From: Acidobacteriota bacterium | GTDB taxonomy: Bacteria; Acidobacteriota; Vicinamibacteria; Fen-336 | Assembly: GCA_022340585.1 (NCBI GenBank) | Contig: JAJDNS010000029.1 | Coordinates: 1 to 45,974 of the forward strand | Reading direction: 5' to 3' | DNA: 45,974 nucleotides | Translations under genes and position numbers: made by a program | Notes under the pieces: model-generated | What the model saw: only the letters and a program-made list of their open reading frames with translations | Told to the model about the DNA's origin: nothing | Databases searched by the model: none | Part shown: positions 10,024 to 19,200 of the stretch, in pieces | Layout of the letters: each line of letters opens with the position of its first letter | How positions within the stretch are numbered: position 1 is the stretch's first letter

Positions 10024-11787
10024 ATGATCACACCTCTCGACGAGACACGCCGTGCCCTCCTCGCCGACGAGCGCCGCCTGCTGGCCGAGCTGCGCGACTG
10101 GCTCGTGCGCCTCGGGGTCCCCGAGGAGCAGCGCCAGGCCCTCGCCGACTCCATCGGGCAGCTCGAGGAGCCCTTCCTCCTGGTGGTGGTGGGGGAGTTC
10201 AACGCGGGAAAGAGCGCCTTCATCAACGCCCTCCTCGGGCAGGAGGTCCTCGAGGAGGGCGTGACTCCGACCACCGCCCGCATCGGCCTCCTCCGGTACG
10301 GGGAGGAGACGAGCCGTGAGGTGACCGCGGCCGGGCTCGAGAGCCTCACCGCCCCGGCCGAGGTCCTGCGTGACATCGTGATCGTGGACACTCCCGGCAC
10401 CAACGCCGTGCTCCGGGAGCACGAGGAGCTCACCCGTGACTTCATCCCGAGGGCCGACCTGGTTCTCTTCATCACCTCCGCCGACCGGCCCTTCACCGAG
10501 AGCGAGCGGGCCTTCCTCGAAGCGATCCGGGCCTGGGGCAAGAAGGTCGTCGTCGTCGTGAACAAGGTCGACCTCCTGGAGTCGCCCGAGGACGTGGAGC
10601 GCGTCCTGGCCTTCGTCCGCGAGCAGGCCCAGCGCACCCTCGGCTTCGCGCCCGAGGTCTTCCCGGTCTCGTCGCGGCTGGCGTTGCGCACCCGCCTCGG
10701 GGGAGACGAGGCGGCGCTCGAGGCGAGCGGCCTGCCCGCCTTCGAGGACCGGGTCACCGACACCCTCGACGAGGCCGAGCGCTTCCGGCTCAAGCTCGAG
10801 AATCCCCTCGGGGTCGGCCGTCGCGTGCGGGAGGAGGCCGAGGCCCTCGTCGACGGACGCCTGGCCGTGCTCAAGGACGACCTCGACACCCTGGAGGCCG
10901 TGGAGGCGGACCTCGCCGCCCGCGCCGTGGAGATGGAGCGGGACTTCCAGCTGCGCCTCTCCGACGTGGAGAAGGTCCTTCTCGACTTCGAGCGCCGCGG
11001 CCACGCCTTCTTCGAGGAACGGCTGCGCCTGATGCGCATCCACGAGCTGCTGGGCAAGGAGCGTCTCCGCAAGGACTTCGAGACCCAGGTGGTCGCCGAC
11101 CTGCCCCGGCAGGTCGAGAAGCGCGTCGAGGCGATGGTGGACTGGATGGTGGGGGCCGAGCTGCGCCAGTGGCAGGACGTGATGGAGCGCCTGGGGGGCC
11201 GGCAGGCCGCCCACGTCGACGGCATGGTGGGCCGGGTCGACGACCGCTTCGAATACGACCGCCAGCGGCTGCTGGAGGCGGTGCGCGCCGAGGCCCAGCG
11301 GGCGGTGGACGCCTACGACGCCCCGGCCGAGGCCCGGCGGCTCGCGGAGAACGTCCGCGACTCGGTGGCCCAGACCGCTCTCCTGCAGGTGTCCGCGGTG
11401 GGGCTCGGGACGCTCGTCACCATGCTCGCCACCACGACCGCGATGGACGTCACCGGCCTCGTCGCGGCCGGAGCCCTCTCGGTGATGGGTCTGCTGGTTC
11501 TGCCGGCCCGGCGGCGCAAGGCCCGCACCGAGCTGGCGGCTCGGGTGGCGACCCTGCGCGAGAAGCTCCTCTCGTCGCTCACCGAGAGCTTCGGGCGCGA
11601 GCGCGACCGCTCCCAGCAGAGGGTCAAGGAGGCGATCGCCCCCTACTCGCGTTTCGTCCGCAGCGAGGGAGACCGCCTACGGGAAGCCGAGGCGGCTCTC
11701 GCCTCTCTCGAGGACCGCCTCGAGGCCGTCTCCGGACGGGTCAGCGGGCTCGGCGAGTCCCCTCCGCCCGATCCAGAGCACGGCTGA
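10024..11787 (+). CDS. Bacterial dynamin-like GTPase
   Basis: A 587-residue large GTPase. G1 is GEFNAGKSAF (57-66), G2 is the TPTT at 81-84, G3 is DTPG at 122-125 and G4 is NKVD at 180-183. A long helical stalk with many charged heptads follows (about 260-445). A paired hydrophobic segment at about 452-497, interrupted by a polar turn and followed by the basic stretch PARRRKAR, would act as a membrane paddle or anchor. A second coiled coil closes the protein. This is the layout of bacterial dynamin-like proteins that bind and remodel membranes. Only one such gene is present, whereas some bacteria carry adjacent pairs. Confidence 0.88.
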   Translation: MITPLDETRRALLADERRLLAELRDWLVRLGVPEEQRQALADSIGQLEEPFLLVVVGEFNAGKSAFINALLGQEVLEEGVTPTTARIGLLRYGEETSREVTAAGLESLTAPAEVLRDIVIVDTPGTNAVLREHEELTRDFIPRADLVLFITSADRPFTESERAFLEAIRAWGKKVVVVVNKVDLLESPEDVERVLAFVREQAQRTLGFAPEVFPVSSRLALRTRLGGDEAALEASGLPAFEDRVTDTLDEAERFRLKLENPLGVGRRVREEAEALVDGRLAVLKDDLDTLEAVEADLAARAVEMERDFQLRLSDVEKVLLDFERRGHAFFEERLRLMRIHELLGKERLRKDFETQVVADLPRQVEKRVEAMVDWMVGAELRQWQDVMERLGGRQAAHVDGMVGRVDDRFEYDRQRLLEAVRAEAQRAVDAYDAPAEARRLAENVRDSVAQTALLQVSAVGLGTLVTMLATTTAMDVTGLVAAGALSVMGLLVLPARRRKARTELAARVATLREKLLSSLTESFGRERDRSQQRVKEAIAPYSRFVRSEGDRLREAEAALASLEDRLEAVSGRVSGLGESPPPDPEHG

Positions 11788-11905
11788 TCACGATCTGGAC
11801 CCGATCGGACCCTGGGGCGGGATCCTTCAAGACACGCTCATCCGCCTCGAGACCCCACTGGGTCACGAATCCGGTGGCCTGCTCCACGATCTTCGCTCAA
11901 TCCAT
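11788..11905 (-). pseudogene. Possible remnant of a small mechanosensitive channel gene (mscS-like)
   Basis: On the minus strand GGGAGA precedes ATG 11905. The frame reads MD, a TGA stop (11897-11899), then AKIVEQATGFVTQWGLE followed directly by ADERVLKDPAPG. The first part looks like an MscS N-terminal helix (MDWAKI, with Trp TGG changed to TGA). ADERVLKDPAP resembles the segment near the end of the MscS middle domain, as in DADERILKD of E. coli MscS. The roughly 200 residues that should lie between are missing, which suggests an internal deletion plus a nonsense change. The match is short and made from memory of the family, so I rate it cautiously. Confidence 0.35.
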
Positions 11906-12102
11906 GTCCGGGCTTCTCCCTGGGTTGCCCCCCAAACGATGGGCACAGACCGCGGGGCGAAGCCCAGCCCTGTACCCCGTGAACGCTCCCGAGCGATCTG
12001 ACGATCGAACCTCGTTCTAATGGCAGCCAACCGGACCCTGGCGCAACCTGTCAGTAGTGACGGGCGGCTCCGCTGCGGCTGGACGCTCGGCGGCCCGCGC
12101 CC
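11906..12102. other. Intergenic stretch without a recognisable gene
   Basis: Beyond the mscS-like fragment this part of the 327-base gap between the GTPase and the tandem hydrolase holds no supported gene, RNA or repeat. It ends in the putative promoter of the hydrolase. Confidence 0.5.
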
Positions 12103-12108
12103 TAAACT
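12103..12108 (+). promoter_or_regulatory. Putative -10 box TAAACT, leaderless start of the tandem hydrolase
   Basis: TAAACT ends six bases before GTG 12115, so a transcript starting at the usual distance would begin at or next to the start codon. There is no Shine-Dalgarno sequence. Confidence 0.45.
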
Positions 12109-12114
12109 CGGGCG

Positions 12115-13785
12115 GTGCAGGGTGCGCCGAGAGTCGGGTGGGTGGGCCTGTGGGCAATGGTGCTGGCCAACGTCGCCGGGATCCCGGGCTCCACCGGGGC
12201 GGCGGCCGGCGGGGAGGGGTCGGCGGTCGTGGCCCGCAACCCCGACGGGAACTACCTGGTCCCGGGAGTCCTCGGCGACGTCGTCTACCGCCGGGTCGAC
12301 GGTGTCGAGCTCGCCCTCGACGCCTACCTTCAGAAGCAGGGGACGAGCCGCCCCGGGGTCGTCGTCGTCCACGGCGGGGGCGGGACGTCGGGCAGCCGCA
12401 TCGCTCGTGTCGGTCAGCTCCTGGAGATGTTGACCACCGGGGGCTTCAGCTGGTTCTCCATCGACTACCGCCTCGCCCCGGAGCACCCCTTCCCGGCGGC
12501 GCTGGACGACCTCCGGGCCGCCCTCGAGTTCGTGCGGGCGCACGCGGCCGAGCTCCGCATCGACCCCGACCGCGTCGCCGTCCTCGGGGAGGACTACGGG
12601 GCCCAGCTGGCCACCCTTCTCGCCGCCGAGCGCCCCCCGGGGCTGCGAGCGGTGGTCTCCCTGGGCGGGATCTACGAGGCCCCCCTCGCCTCGGTGTCAC
12701 CCCTCCACCGGGTCACCGCGGGGATGCCCACGCTTCTGATCGTCCACGGCGGGGCCGACACCGACGTCCCGCCAGAGCAGGCTCGCCGCTACCGGGACGC
12801 CCTGGCGGAGGCCGGAGTGCCGGTGGACATGGTTGAGGTCCCCGGCGCGATCCACGCCGTGGAGAACTGGTGGCCCTCGCAGTGGGGCTACAAGGACCGC
12901 GTCGTCGAGTGGCTCTCGGACGCCCTGGACCTGGACGAGCCGCGGTTCGAGCCGTACGAGGACGAGCGGCTCCGCAAGAACGTCGCCTACGGCACCTTCC
13001 CGACCACGAAGGGCGAGCCGGCCGAGCTCCTCCTGGACGCGTGGATCCCGCCGGGGGAGGGCCCCTTCCCCGGAGTCGTCCTCGCCCACGGCGGGGGCTG
13101 GGAGGCGGGGGACAAGGTCACCTACCTGACGCCCATCCTCGAGCCCCTGTCGCGGGCGGGGCTCGCGTGGTTCTCCATCGACTACCGCCTGACCCCCGGA
13201 TTCCGCCACCCGCAGCAGCTCGACGATCTCCGCCGGGCCATCCGCTACGTGCGCCACCACGCGGCCGACTTCCGTGTCGATCCTCGTCGTCTCGCGATGC
13301 TCGGAGAGTCGGCCAGCGGCCAGATGGTCGCCCAGCTCGCGACGGGGCCGTGCCACGGGATCGCCGACGCGCCCGACCCCGTCGATCGCGAGCCCTGCAC
13401 GGTGGCGGCCGCCGTCTCCTTCTATGGCGTGTACGACTTCGGTCCCCTGGTCCGGGACGCGTCGCCGCGGTCACTCCTCGCGCGGCTGTTCGGCCGCACC
13501 ACGTTGGACGAGGAGTCACGCCTCCTGATGCGCCGGTACTCACCCCTCTACCACGCTCACCGGGCGATGCCTCCCCTCCTCCTGATCCACGGGACGAACG
13601 AGATGCTCTGGGACCAGGGTGTGGCCTTCGCGAGGAAGCTCGAGGAGGTCGGAGCCGACCACGAGCTCGTCCGCCTCGACGGCGCGCCCCACGGGATGGA
13701 GAGCTGGGAAGGCCATCCGGAGTGGTCGGGCTACAAGCGGAAGCTCGTGGACTGGCTCGAGAAGAGGCTCGCGGCCGGACCCTGA
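12115..13785 (+). CDS. Tandem alpha/beta hydrolase with an inactive first domain
   Basis: A 556-residue protein made of two homologous esterase-type alpha/beta hydrolase domains after a signal-like N-terminus (about residues 1-30). Both halves contain HGGG, FSWFSIDYRL or AWFSIDYRL, and a DDLR-A-FVR helix. In the first half the nucleophile elbow is GEDYG, with Asp160 in place of Ser, although the acid (HGGADTDVP) and His (GAIHAVENW) remain. The second half keeps Ser399 in GESAS and a His in GAPHGMESW. The protein is probably periplasmic or exported, with catalysis only in the second domain. Likely substrates are esters, possibly acetylated or feruloylated sugars (BD-FAE-like); this is inference. 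It converges with the PBP1C gene, seven bases between the stops. Confidence 0.85.
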   Translation: MQGAPRVGWVGLWAMVLANVAGIPGSTGAAAGGEGSAVVARNPDGNYLVPGVLGDVVYRRVDGVELALDAYLQKQGTSRPGVVVVHGGGGTSGSRIARVGQLLEMLTTGGFSWFSIDYRLAPEHPFPAALDDLRAALEFVRAHAAELRIDPDRVAVLGEDYGAQLATLLAAERPPGLRAVVSLGGIYEAPLASVSPLHRVTAGMPTLLIVHGGADTDVPPEQARRYRDALAEAGVPVDMVEVPGAIHAVENWWPSQWGYKDRVVEWLSDALDLDEPRFEPYEDERLRKNVAYGTFPTTKGEPAELLLDAWIPPGEGPFPGVVLAHGGGWEAGDKVTYLTPILEPLSRAGLAWFSIDYRLTPGFRHPQQLDDLRRAIRYVRHHAADFRVDPRRLAMLGESASGQMVAQLATGPCHGIADAPDPVDREPCTVAAAVSFYGVYDFGPLVRDASPRSLLARLFGRTTLDEESRLLMRRYSPLYHAHRAMPPLLLIHGTNEMLWDQGVAFARKLEEVGADHELVRLDGAPHGMESWEGHPEWSGYKRKLVDWLEKRLAAGP

Positions 13786-13792
13786 GCCGGTC

Positions 13793-16258
13793 TCAGGGAC
13801 CGCCCCTCCGCGCGCCCGCGATCCTCCGCGGTCGATCCACCGTTCCGCGCAGGGCGTGGAAGCGCCGCTCGGCCGAAGCGCCGGTCTCGTCCACCAGGGT
13901 CAGCACGTGCGGCCCGGGGGCAGGGGCCAGGGCCATCTGGTGGATGTCCCGGGTCTCCCCCTGGAACTCGGAGTCGAGATGCCAGAAGATTCGGGTCCCC
14001 GGATCCCGGTGGGCGGCCTCGAAGACCACGCGCCCGAGCGAGCCGTCCCTCTCGACGGGGACGTAGACGGTCGCGTCCTCCCTCGGTGAGACCAGGGCCA
14101 GAGCGGCCACATCCATCGCCCCGGCCCCGGCGCGGCAGTCCGGCCGGAGCGGGGGCAGCGGCCGGTAGTCGGCGTGCTGGAGGCGGTAGTACGTCTCCAT
14201 GGCCGGCGGCAGCACGAACCAGGGCAGGGCCCGAATGGTGACCACCCGCTCGCAGTCGCCGTGCACCTGCCACTCGAGAGCGGCGTCGAGGTGGGCGAGG
14301 CGACACCAGGCGCAGGGCGGCGTCTCCCGCCCCGCTCGCGTGACCCGGCGGGCGCGGCCCTCCGCGCAGTGCGGCCCCCGGCGCATGCCGCTCCGAGCGC
14401 ACACCTCGACCTCGGCAAGGGCGTCCTCGGGCTCCGCGAACCAGCCACGCCCCGGGAGGAGGTCGAAGAGATCGAAGAGGATGGGAGCGGCGGCGGAGTA
14501 GCCGGTGAGCCCGGGCCGGCCCTCGCCGTCGGCGTTGCCCACCCACACGCCCACCACGTGACGGGGCGTGACGCCCACCGCCCACGCGTCGCGGAAGCCG
14601 TAGCTGGTTCCGGTCTTCCAGGCGATCCTCCGTGACGACGAGAACGCCCGCCACGCGAACTCCTTTCCCGGGCGCTCCACCTCCAGCATCGCCTCGAGGG
14701 TGAGCCAGGCCGCTCCGGGGCCGAGAGGTGGCGCCTCGTCGCCGTGGGCCGCCACCGGCTCCGGGAGCCACGTGAGGGGGTGGAACGCGCCCGACAGCGG
14801 CCGGCCGGCGCTGGCCCGGGTGACGAGGCGCCCCAGGCCGGCGTACACGCCGGTCACGTCGAAGAGAGTGGCCTCGGCGCCGCCGAGGATCAGGGAGAGC
14901 CCGTAGTGGCCGCCGGGCTGGTCGAGTGTCGTCAGGCCCAGGCGCCGGAGCAATACGGTGAACCGGTCGGTCCCGTAGGATCGCAGCAGGCGCACCGCGG
15001 GCACGTTGAGAGACCGGGCCAGGGCGCGCTCGGCGGGCACCGCTCCCGCGTAGGTCCGGTCGAAGTTCTCGGGGTGGAACGACCCGAGGCGGGTGGGGAC
15101 GTCGGGGACGAGCTGTCCCGGCAGGATCTCCCCGGCGTCGAGCATGGCGGCAAAGAGGAGCGGCTTCAGGATGCTGCCGGTGCTGCGGGGCGCGGGGACG
15201 ACGTCGACCCAGTGCCCCCGGTCGGGAAGATCGAAGCGGGAGAGGTTGCCGACGTAGGCGAGAAGGCGTCCGGTGTCGACCTCGGCCACGAGCGCGGCGG
15301 CGTTGGCGACCCCGGTCGCGGCGAGGCGGCGGTGGTGCCGGGCCAGCGCCGCGCCCGATCGGGCCTGGACCTCCTTCGAGAGAGTCGTGTGCACCCAGGG
15401 GCTGGCGTCGCCCGTCTTCCAGTCCTCGTGCCGGCGGTCCGCCCGTACCCGCTCGAGGAGGTGGGGAGCGAGGCGAGGGACCGGCTCGGGCGCCGGCGGG
15501 AGGGCCTCCTGCCTGGCCAGGTTGGCGGTCATCGAGTCAATCACTCCTCGTGCCCTCAGGGCGTCGAGCAGGCGGTTGCGCTTGGCCACGAGGCGATCCC
15601 GATTCCGGCCCGGGTGGATGAGCGAGGGGGCGTTGGGAAGCACGGCGAGGGTGGCGGTCTCGGCCCACGAGAGGCGCTCCGGGGGCCGGCCGAAGTAGCG
15701 CCAGGCCGCGGCGTCGAGACCCACCGTGTTGCCCCCGAACGGAGCGTAGGCCGCGTAGAGCCCCAGCACCTGTTCCTTCGAGAGTGCCACCGTGAGCCGC
15801 ACGGCCAGCACGGCCTCGACCACCTTCTCCGCGTACGTGCGTGGCCGGTCGCGCCGGGCGAGACGCACCACCTGCATGGTGATCGTCGAGCCACCGCTCA
15901 CCACCCGTCCGCGCCGGAGGTTCAGTCGGAAAGCCCGGGCGAGGGCGAGGGGGTCGACCCCGGGGTGGTGGAAGAAGCGCCGGTCCTCGAAGCAGGTGAT
16001 GGCGGCCACGAACTTCTCCGGAACGGCCTCGGCCACGCCGAATCGCCACTGTCCGTCGGCGGCGATGGTGGCGCCGAGGAGCTCGCCCTCGCGGTCGAGG
16101 ATCACCGTGGACAGGGGCGCGTCGAACTGGACGACAGGGACGAGCGCCCACAGGAGGAGGGCGGTGAGCGACAGCGCCCCGGCGAGGTGGGCCCCTCGGA
16201 CCCACCCGGCGCCCGCCCTGAGCTTCCGAATCCCGCGTCGCCCCGTGAAGGTTGCCAC
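13793..16258 (-). CDS. pbpC: Penicillin-binding protein 1C (bifunctional glycosyltransferase/transpeptidase)
   Basis: An 821-residue inner-membrane protein. One N-terminal TM helix (about 23-43) is followed by a GT51 transglycosylase domain with catalytic Glu91 in CFEDRRFFHHPGVD and GGSTITMQ. The transpeptidase domain has SILK (Ser362-Lys365), SLN (416-418) and KTGT (548-551). The C-terminal region (about 600-821) matches the PBP1C-specific domain and includes a cysteine-rich stretch (CARSGMRRGPHC and CAWC). All catalytic motifs are intact. GTG 16258 is chosen because GAGG lies eight bases upstream and the alpha-2-macroglobulin gene stops just before it. The pairing with a bacterial alpha-2-macroglobulin is the common yfhM-pbpC arrangement. 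Confidence 0.93.
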   Translation of the reverse strand: MATFTGRRGIRKLRAGAGWVRGAHLAGALSLTALLLWALVPVVQFDAPLSTVILDREGELLGATIAADGQWRFGVAEAVPEKFVAAITCFEDRRFFHHPGVDPLALARAFRLNLRRGRVVSGGSTITMQVVRLARRDRPRTYAEKVVEAVLAVRLTVALSKEQVLGLYAAYAPFGGNTVGLDAAAWRYFGRPPERLSWAETATLAVLPNAPSLIHPGRNRDRLVAKRNRLLDALRARGVIDSMTANLARQEALPPAPEPVPRLAPHLLERVRADRRHEDWKTGDASPWVHTTLSKEVQARSGAALARHHRRLAATGVANAAALVAEVDTGRLLAYVGNLSRFDLPDRGHWVDVVPAPRSTGSILKPLLFAAMLDAGEILPGQLVPDVPTRLGSFHPENFDRTYAGAVPAERALARSLNVPAVRLLRSYGTDRFTVLLRRLGLTTLDQPGGHYGLSLILGGAEATLFDVTGVYAGLGRLVTRASAGRPLSGAFHPLTWLPEPVAAHGDEAPPLGPGAAWLTLEAMLEVERPGKEFAWRAFSSSRRIAWKTGTSYGFRDAWAVGVTPRHVVGVWVGNADGEGRPGLTGYSAAAPILFDLFDLLPGRGWFAEPEDALAEVEVCARSGMRRGPHCAEGRARRVTRAGRETPPCAWCRLAHLDAALEWQVHGDCERVVTIRALPWFVLPPAMETYYRLQHADYRPLPPLRPDCRAGAGAMDVAALALVSPREDATVYVPVERDGSLGRVVFEAAHRDPGTRIFWHLDSEFQGETRDIHQMALAPAPGPHVLTLVDETGASAERRFHALRGTVDRPRRIAGARRGGP

Positions 16259-16275
16259 GACGTGATCCTCGGGAG

Positions 16276-19200
16276 TCAGCGGCTCCCGGCCTCGACCACC
16301 TCGACCCATCGACCCACGACGCGGGCGCCTATGGTGGCGTCGTACATGGCCTCGACCGACACCGGCGGCAGGTAGAAGCGCCCGAGATAGCTCGCGTTCA
16401 GCCGCACCTCGACCGTCTTCGTCTCGCCGGCCTTCAGGGCGAAGTAGGTGTAGACCCGGTCGTCGCGAATGTCCTGGTAGTCGAAGCGGGTCGCCCCCCG
16501 CCGGCCCCCTGCTCCGAGACGCTCGTTGTGGATCTCCCACCCCGAGGGCACGACGTGCGAGAGGGCGATCTGCTCGTAGTCGCCACGCTCGCCGGTGCTC
16601 GTGACGGTGACGATCGCCTTGAAGTCCGTCCCCTGATCGAGGCGCTCGGGGTCGAGCGGGTCCCCGTCGGTGGTCAGATACGCGACCGCGAGTCGCAGGC
16701 CGTTCGCGGCCGCCTTCTCCCGACCCACCGCCGGCAGACCGGTGAGGACGAGGCGCGGATACAGCGGCGTCTCCCCCCGGTTCTCAACCACGAGGGTCGC
16801 GCCCTCGCCTCCCGCCTCGAGGGTGCGCTGGACCAGGGGGGTGGGGGACGAAACGCTCACCGCGCCGCCCCCTCCCCACGCGTAGGAGAACGCGGTCTCG
16901 TCCCGAGCTCGTCCCGCGGGCCCTTGACCTGCCGACCGGGCGAGAGCGAGAAGGGCGTAGGCCGTCTCCTGCGTGCTCAGCCAGTGGTCGGAGGAGAGGG
17001 ACCGGGAGAGGTCCTGCACGAGGGCCCCGATCGAGTCGGCCCGTCCCAGGATCAGGAGCGCCTCGAGAATCATGGCCCGGTCCCGGACGTCGGAGCCGAA
17101 TGTCCCGCCCAGCTCGCGGTACGGGGCGACCGTCACTGGACCGGGTCGCGCGAGGGCGTCCGCCGCCTCCGGCTGTCCGGCCAGCTCGTACGTCGCGGCC
17201 AGCCGCCACCGCGCCGTCACCGGCAGGCTCGCGCGCTCCCGCAGCTGGTTCATGGCCCCCAGCTCGGGTGACCCGGCCAGCGCCAGAGTGAACAGACGGT
17301 AGGCCTGGACGAGCTCGGCCCGTCCCGACCCCGGCACCCAGGCCCGCGCCCGGCGCCCCTGGAACCGCGTCCACTGGTCGAGCATCCCCGGCGGCGGCAG
17401 GTAGCCCGCCGCCTTCGCCTCCAGGACGAAGTGGCCGGCGTAGCTCGTCACCCAGTCGCTGGGGTCGTCGTCCCCGGGCCAGTAGCCGAACCCTCCCCCC
17501 GAGGTCTGGAAGGTCTGCAGCCGCTGGAGCGCCGCCTTCACGTTCGTCTCCACGCTGTCCTGCTGCCGAGGGGAGAGCTCGAGCAGCCGTCCCAGGAAGA
17601 GCTGGGGGAAGGCCGAGGAGACCGTCTGCTCGACACAGCCGTGGGGGTAGCGCAGCAGGTACCCGAGCCGCCGGCCCAGGTCGAGAGGAGGTGTGCGGGA
17701 GACCTCGAGAGTGACCTCGTTGGTGCCGGGCAGGCCGGGCAGCTCCACCGCCGGCTCCCAGGTCGCGCCCGGCTCGAGGCGCGTTCCGAGGACGTCCGTC
17801 GCCCTCTGCGTCGACATGCGGACGTCGAGCTCGATCGTCTGGGTCGCGCGCTCCGCCTTCGAAGTCGCCTCCACCTTGGCCTGGCCGACGCCCAGACCCG
17901 GAGTCGTGCGGAGGAGGAAGGTCACCACCTGGTCGCCCGGGGCCTCGAACGACAGCGCCTTCCGCGACGGCGCCACCGTCTCGAGGGGGCCCGCCGTCGC
18001 CACCGCCACCGCCACGTCCCGGACCTCGGGCTCCATGGCAAAGACGGAAACCGGCAGCGCGACCTCCTCCTCGGGTCCCAGGACCCGGGGAAGGGTGGCC
18101 AGGACCATGAGCGGCCGTCGCACGAAGGCCTCGCGGTCGGCGGCCCCGAACGCGCCGTCTCGTCCCGCCACCACCATCACCCGCACCGAGCCCACGTACT
18201 GCGGCACGTCCACCTCGTGGGTCCCGGTGCTCCCCGCGGGCAGCCGGAAGGGACCGAGGAAGCGCACCATGGGCGGGAAGCGGTTGGCGCGCTGGGCCTC
18301 GGCACGCACACCCTCCTCGTCGCCGCCGATGGCGAGCATCCGCTCCAGGACCCCGCCCCAGGCCCCCACCACCTGGTCGTAGAGATCCCAGGTCTTCACC
18401 CCGAGGGCCTCGCGGGCGTAGAAGTGGTCCCAGGGGTTCGGCGTCTCGAAGCGGGTGAGGCCGAGGAGCCCCTCATCGACCACGGCCAGCGTGTAGGTCA
18501 TGGGCCGACCCGTGGCCTCGCGCACCGTCACCGTGGCCGAGCTCTCCGGGGCCAGCACCTCGGCGCATTCCACGACGGGCTGGAGGCGCGTCCCGGGATC
18601 CAGGACCTCGATCGGGGTGACCCCGTAGAGGCGGAGGGGGAGGTCGTTTGCGGTCTGGCCGTGCGGCTGCAGGAGGGTCACGTGGGCGTAGACGGTGGGC
18701 GCCATCTCCGGAGTGGCGCGGAAGCGGTACCGTGTCTCGGTCCCGGTCGCCTCGACCCACTCCGTCCGGAGCACCGACGAGCCCGTCTCCAGGCTCACGA
18801 GAGCGCGCCCCTTCCGGGGGGTGGGGAGCACCAGCGTCACCGTCTCGCCCACCGCGTGCTCCTCCTTCTCCGCAGAGAAGCTCAGGATGTTGGCCCCCGG
18901 TGACTCCTGCCGCCCGCGTCCCGCCCATCCCGGCCAGTCCACGTAGACGACCTGACCCGTCCGGTGCCCGCCCTGGCGGTCGGCGGCGGTGATGAGATAC
19001 CGCCCCCAGTCGGGCTGCTTGATCTCGAAGGTCCAGGTCCCGGCTCCGTCCTCCAGGGCGACCACCCCCGAGGCGAGCGGGGTGTGGACCGTCGACTGGG
19101 CCCAGGCGGCGAGGCCCTGCTCGCCCTGCTCCCACCACCAGCGCCAGTCGACCTTGTAGAGCTTGAGCTCCACCTCACCCCCTCCAACGGGCCGTCCCTC

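Noticed and set aside
12020..12433. A separate small gene before the tandem hydrolase
   Set aside because: The frame overlaps the hydrolase in another phase, is Arg, Gly and Ser rich and has no ribosome-binding site or motif.
14744..16375. A 543-codon plus-strand frame antisense to pbpC
   Set aside because: Low-complexity composition and no start signal; pbpC motifs on the minus strand are complete.
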